Assembly (NCBI RefSeq): GCF_900005765.1
Contig: NC_041687.1
Coordinates: 248,001-312,000 of the forward strand
Length of the DNA stretch: 64,000 nt
Direction: 5' to 3'
From: Plasmodium relictum
Lineage: Eukaryota; Apicomplexa; Aconoidasida; Haemosporida; Plasmodiidae
In this document: piece by piece, positions 61,072 to 64,000 of the stretch
How positions within the stretch are numbered: the first letter of the stretch is position 1
How the letters are laid out: each line of letters opens with the position of its first letter
Translations under genes and position numbers: made by a program
The notes under the pieces: generated by a model
The model's input: only the letters and a program-made list of their open reading frames with translations
The model's database searches: none
What the model was told of the DNA's origin: nothing

Positions 61072-62416
61072 ATGACTGTAATAACATCAGAAGATGTTTA
61101 TAAATTTGTTAAAGACTGTATAAAAATAAAAGAGGAAGTAGAAAATTCAAAAAAGATTAAAAAAAAAGAAAAAAACACAAATGAATTGAAAAATAAATTG
61201 TCAAAATACAATTTCGATTATTCTAAATTTGAAAGTTGTATAAAAGAAATTGAAGATGAAGAAGAAGAAAAAATAGAAAAAAACAAGCTCAATTACATGA
61301 ATAATAGGAATCCATGTACTCATGATCATTCAAAAGAAAGACAATTATATGAGAAAGATTCAAAAGAAAAAATAAAAGCCTCTAGCGCTTTTAATGAAGA
61401 AGGAAAAAAGGCTTTTTATGAAAAAAATTATAAACTTGCATGTGTGTATTTTCGTAAAGGATTAATACAACTAGACTATAGTTTTCCTGATTCGGAACAA
61501 GATATAAATGAACAAAAAAAACTAGAAATTAATTTACATTTAAATATGGCATTAACAAAATTTCATATGTCTAAATATTATGAATGTATAAGTGAATGCT
61601 CTACAGTAAGATAAATAAATATTTATGTATATAAATATTTATATAAGCATACTATTATATATATATAAGAATTTTTTTATTTTTCTATTGTATTAATTTT
61701 AGTTTTCTTTTCTTTCTTTTTTTTTTTTCATTGAATAATTTTTCATTTTTTAAATCTTATTTCCTAATTAGGTTTTAAATCTAGATAAGAATAACATAAA
61801 AGCTTATTACAGAAAAGGACAAGCCTATATGAAGCTAGACTTATATAATGAAGCAAAACAAGAATTTTTGAAAGTATTAGATCTTGATCCTAATGATAAT
61901 AATGTAAAAAAGTCTTTATTGACCTTAAAAGAAAAAATTTTAACTTATAACAAAAAAAACAAATTAGTCTTTTCTAAATTTTTTTCTTTTAACGAAAATA
62001 AGGAAAATAAATTAAAAAACGAGAAAAAAAAAGGTAAGGTAAAAGATAATTTAAATAAAGGAAACAATGAAAATACTCATGAAAAAAACAAACATGAGAA
62101 ATTAGTAATGAATAAAGAGAATTTAAAAAAAATAGATAAAGATAATAATTTTGATAAGAATTTATTAAATAAAACAGAACATAATAAAAGTTATTTATAT
62201 AAAGCGAAGGAATACATACTTATGATAAATAGCTCAAACTATTTTAAAAATTATTATGAGTTCTTAATGAAAAATGCTTTTCTATATATTTTTATATGTT
62301 TTTCAATTTTTTTATTAATTTTTACTTCATATAAAAATTTCTTAACATATTTACCCTTTTTTCCAATTTTATCTTTTATTGTTTTTTTATTTATATATAT
62401 TTCTAAAAAAAAATAA
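61072..62416 (+). CDS. TPR protein with C-terminal membrane anchor, 2 exons
   Basis: Exons 61072-61605 and 61772-62416, 392 residues. After a Lys/Glu-rich N-terminus, three TPR motifs begin near residue 105: SAFNEEGKKAFYEKNYKLAC then VYFRKGL, LEINLHLNMALTKFHMSKYY then ECISECS, and, across the intron, NIKAYYRKGQAYMKLDLYNE then AKQEFLKVLDLDPND. This trio with a long gap between helices resembles the TPR module of FKBP/AIP and other HSP90-binding co-chaperones. A Lys/Asn-rich linker leads to two hydrophobic helices (about 340-385) and a short KKK end, a tail-anchored layout with a dilysine-like terminus suggestive of ER. No FKBP domain is present. Confidence 0.82.
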
Positions 62417-62921
62417 AAATTATTTTATTTAAACAATATATCTTTTATGTTTTTTAAATATATTATCATAAAAAATATATGAATATGCGTGATTTCTTTT
62501 TTTTAAGTTAATAAAACCCACATAAAATAATAAAATAAAACAAAATAGAATTTCAAAATAAATAAAGTTTTGTGCACACATTTTTAAGTATACAAAACGA
62601 ACATAATTTCTCTTATTTTTTTCACTATATACTTAAATATTCTAAAATATATATTATCATACATATATATATATATATATATAATGAAATCGCAAATTTT
62701 ATGTTTTATATTAACTTTTAAAAAGAACAATAATTTTTAAATATTAGCAAATGAATCATACGTATATGTATTACAATAAAATGATAATTTATAATTAAAT
62801 GATTTTAAGAGAAATTTCACAAAAAAAAATTTAAATCTTTTCTTTTTTGTATCATAGTAATATAAATAATTAATTTATAAGAATTTTTAAATATCAAAGT
62901 ATTTATTTTTTAATTTCAAAA
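62417..62921. other. intergenic, no gene seen
   Basis: A/T-rich spacer between two plus-strand genes with a short (AT)n near 62663-62683. Confidence 0.6.
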
Positions 62922-63781
62922 ATGTGCTGTTATAATAATTTTATAATTGAAACAGAAAAAGGACCAATAAATGTATACTTTGAAAAACAAAGTAGGTTGT
63001 ATTGCTTGGTTCATACAACAAACAATATATTGCAAGCTCATGTATATTACCCTAATGATTTTATACAATTTGAAAGCAAATTAAATTATGATAGTTTAGA
63101 AATAAATGAATTAAAAGATAATAATGATAAAAGTTCAGAAGGCAAATATTCATTTGATATGAAAAGAGAAGATAAACTTAGATATAATAATATTTTCTCT
63201 TATTTTAAAAAAAGTATTCATTATTTTGGAAATTTTAATATAAATATTTTATATTTCTTGATGAACAAACATAACATAGAATTATGTTGGGTTGATAATA
63301 AGGAAATACTTAAAAAAATAAATAATAATGATAATTGTACTACAATTTTTAATGATAATCAATTAAATAATAAAAATTTAATTGCATTTATAATAAATGT
63401 TGTTAAATTAAAAATATTTGATTTATATTATCATAGGCATTTTTATGCAATAAGAAAAATTTCAGGTATATATTTTTTAATTTTATTTAATCAAAAAAAG
63501 TTATTGTAAAATATATATATAAGAAGGGATAAATAATAAAAAAATAGAAATATATTAAACCGATGCTATATTTATCATTCTTAATTTTATACTATTTGAA
63601 TATTCTAATTTTAACAGGACTTTGGTTCCATTTGGATTCTTCACTTAGCAAGCCAGTTTTATTTCCTAGTAACCAAGATGTATTCTTAATAAAAAATAAA
63701 ATGAAACAAATATTCATAAAAATAGTTGTACTTATAAAAATAATTAATAAATCAATATTTAATAATAGGCACCTTTCTTAA
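62922..63781 (+). CDS. Josephin-domain deubiquitinase, 2 exons
   Basis: Exon 1 is 62922-63465, exon 2 is 63618-63781, phase 1 join within Gly; 235 residues. VYFEKQSRLYCLVHTTNNIL is the Josephin N-terminus with the catalytic cysteine (family IYHEKQRRELCALHALNN). FGNFNINILYFLMNKHNIEL matches GNYDVNVIMAALQTKGYE. HFYAIRKISG supplies the catalytic His (HWICVREVGG), and exon 2 adds LWFHLDSSLSKP with the third polar residue (YYNLDSKL). This resembles stand-alone Josephin proteins (JOSD1/2), not ataxin-3, since no UIM or polyQ follows. Expected to cleave ubiquitin conjugates. An Asn/Asp/Lys-rich insert lies between the Cys and His regions. Confidence 0.9.
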
Positions 63782-63871
63782 TTTGCTTAAATTAAGAAAT
63801 ACTTAGAACAATAAAATGTGAAAATTTGTTTTGTTACATAAATTTATGTATACAGCTTATTTCATACAATT

Positions 63872-63873
<2 letters not shown>

Positions 63874-63946
<73 letters not shown>
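63874..63946. repeat. (AT)n microsatellite
   Basis: About 36 uninterrupted AT units, 3' of the Josephin gene. Confidence 0.95.
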
Positions 63947-63948
<2 letters not shown>

Positions 63949-64000
63949 ATTTTAATAAGCATATAACATATGAAGTTTTTATTTTACACACCCAATTCAG

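Noticed and set aside
1-64000. Search for tRNA genes, transposons, var/pir-type families, CRISPR or bacterial features
   Set aside because: No GTTCGAA-type T-arm with acceptor pairing, no transposase-like protein, no subtelomeric repeat or export motif was found.

Overview
This window is nuclear DNA of a malaria parasite (Plasmodium). The evidence is extreme A+T content with poly-A, poly-T and (AT)n tracts, short GT...AG introns, Asn- and Lys-rich low-complexity inserts inside otherwise conserved eukaryotic proteins, long AT-only intergenic stretches, and an apicomplexan-style gene set. The base composition suits a falciparum-like or avian-malaria genome; I cannot decide the species. A 300-base run of N (43110-43409) is an assembly gap. 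I see no mobile elements, CRISPR arrays, tRNA genes or subtelomeric families, so this looks like chromosome-internal, conserved housekeeping sequence.

Layout, left to right. 143-1671 (-): DRC10/IQCD-like axonemal protein. 2453-5411 (-): the bystin (BYSL/Enp1) ribosome-biogenesis gene and, on the same strand, three box C/D snoRNAs: two in bystin introns and one just downstream. 8282-8948 (+): ribosomal protein eL36. 9463-9997 (+): small single-TM protein. 11299-13032 (+): C2-domain membrane protein. 14732-18857 (+): splicing factor PRP6. 19479-20745 (-): G-patch protein (GPATCH4-like). 22788-27147 (+): eIF4B. 29458-32454 (+): retromer VPS35. 32990-34148 (-): mitochondrial ribosomal protein L11. 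35293-37120 (+): actin-like protein. 37292-38368 (-): SPATA17-like IQ protein. 38956-40476 (-): ESS2/DGCR14. 41328-42941 (+): NSUN3-like RNA m5C methyltransferase. 43715-44764 (-): replication factor C small subunit. 46394-48290 (-): WW/FF-domain TCERG1/PRP40-like protein. 49089-49937 (-): Golgi SNARE GOSR1. 50861-51538 (-): EF-hand-like protein. 51788-52454 (-): acylphosphatase. 55141-57611 (+): inositol-polyphosphate 5-phosphatase. 58141-60441 (-): unrecognised 766-residue protein. 61072-62416 (+): TPR protein with a membrane tail. 62922-63781 (+): Josephin-domain deubiquitinase.

Many genes serve RNA and ribosome biology (bystin plus snoRNAs, eL36, mRPL11, eIF4B, PRP6, ESS2, TCERG1-like, GPATCH4-like, NSUN3-like). 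Two others (DRC10-like, SPATA17-like) belong to families of motile-flagellum proteins; in Plasmodium the only flagellate cell is the male gamete.

The most interesting signal is the bystin locus. It carries box C/D RNAs whose guide regions read as antisense to universally conserved large-subunit rRNA segments in the peptidyl-transferase region. Exon coordinates were worked out by hand from splice motifs, reading phase and remembered family sequences; no database search was run.
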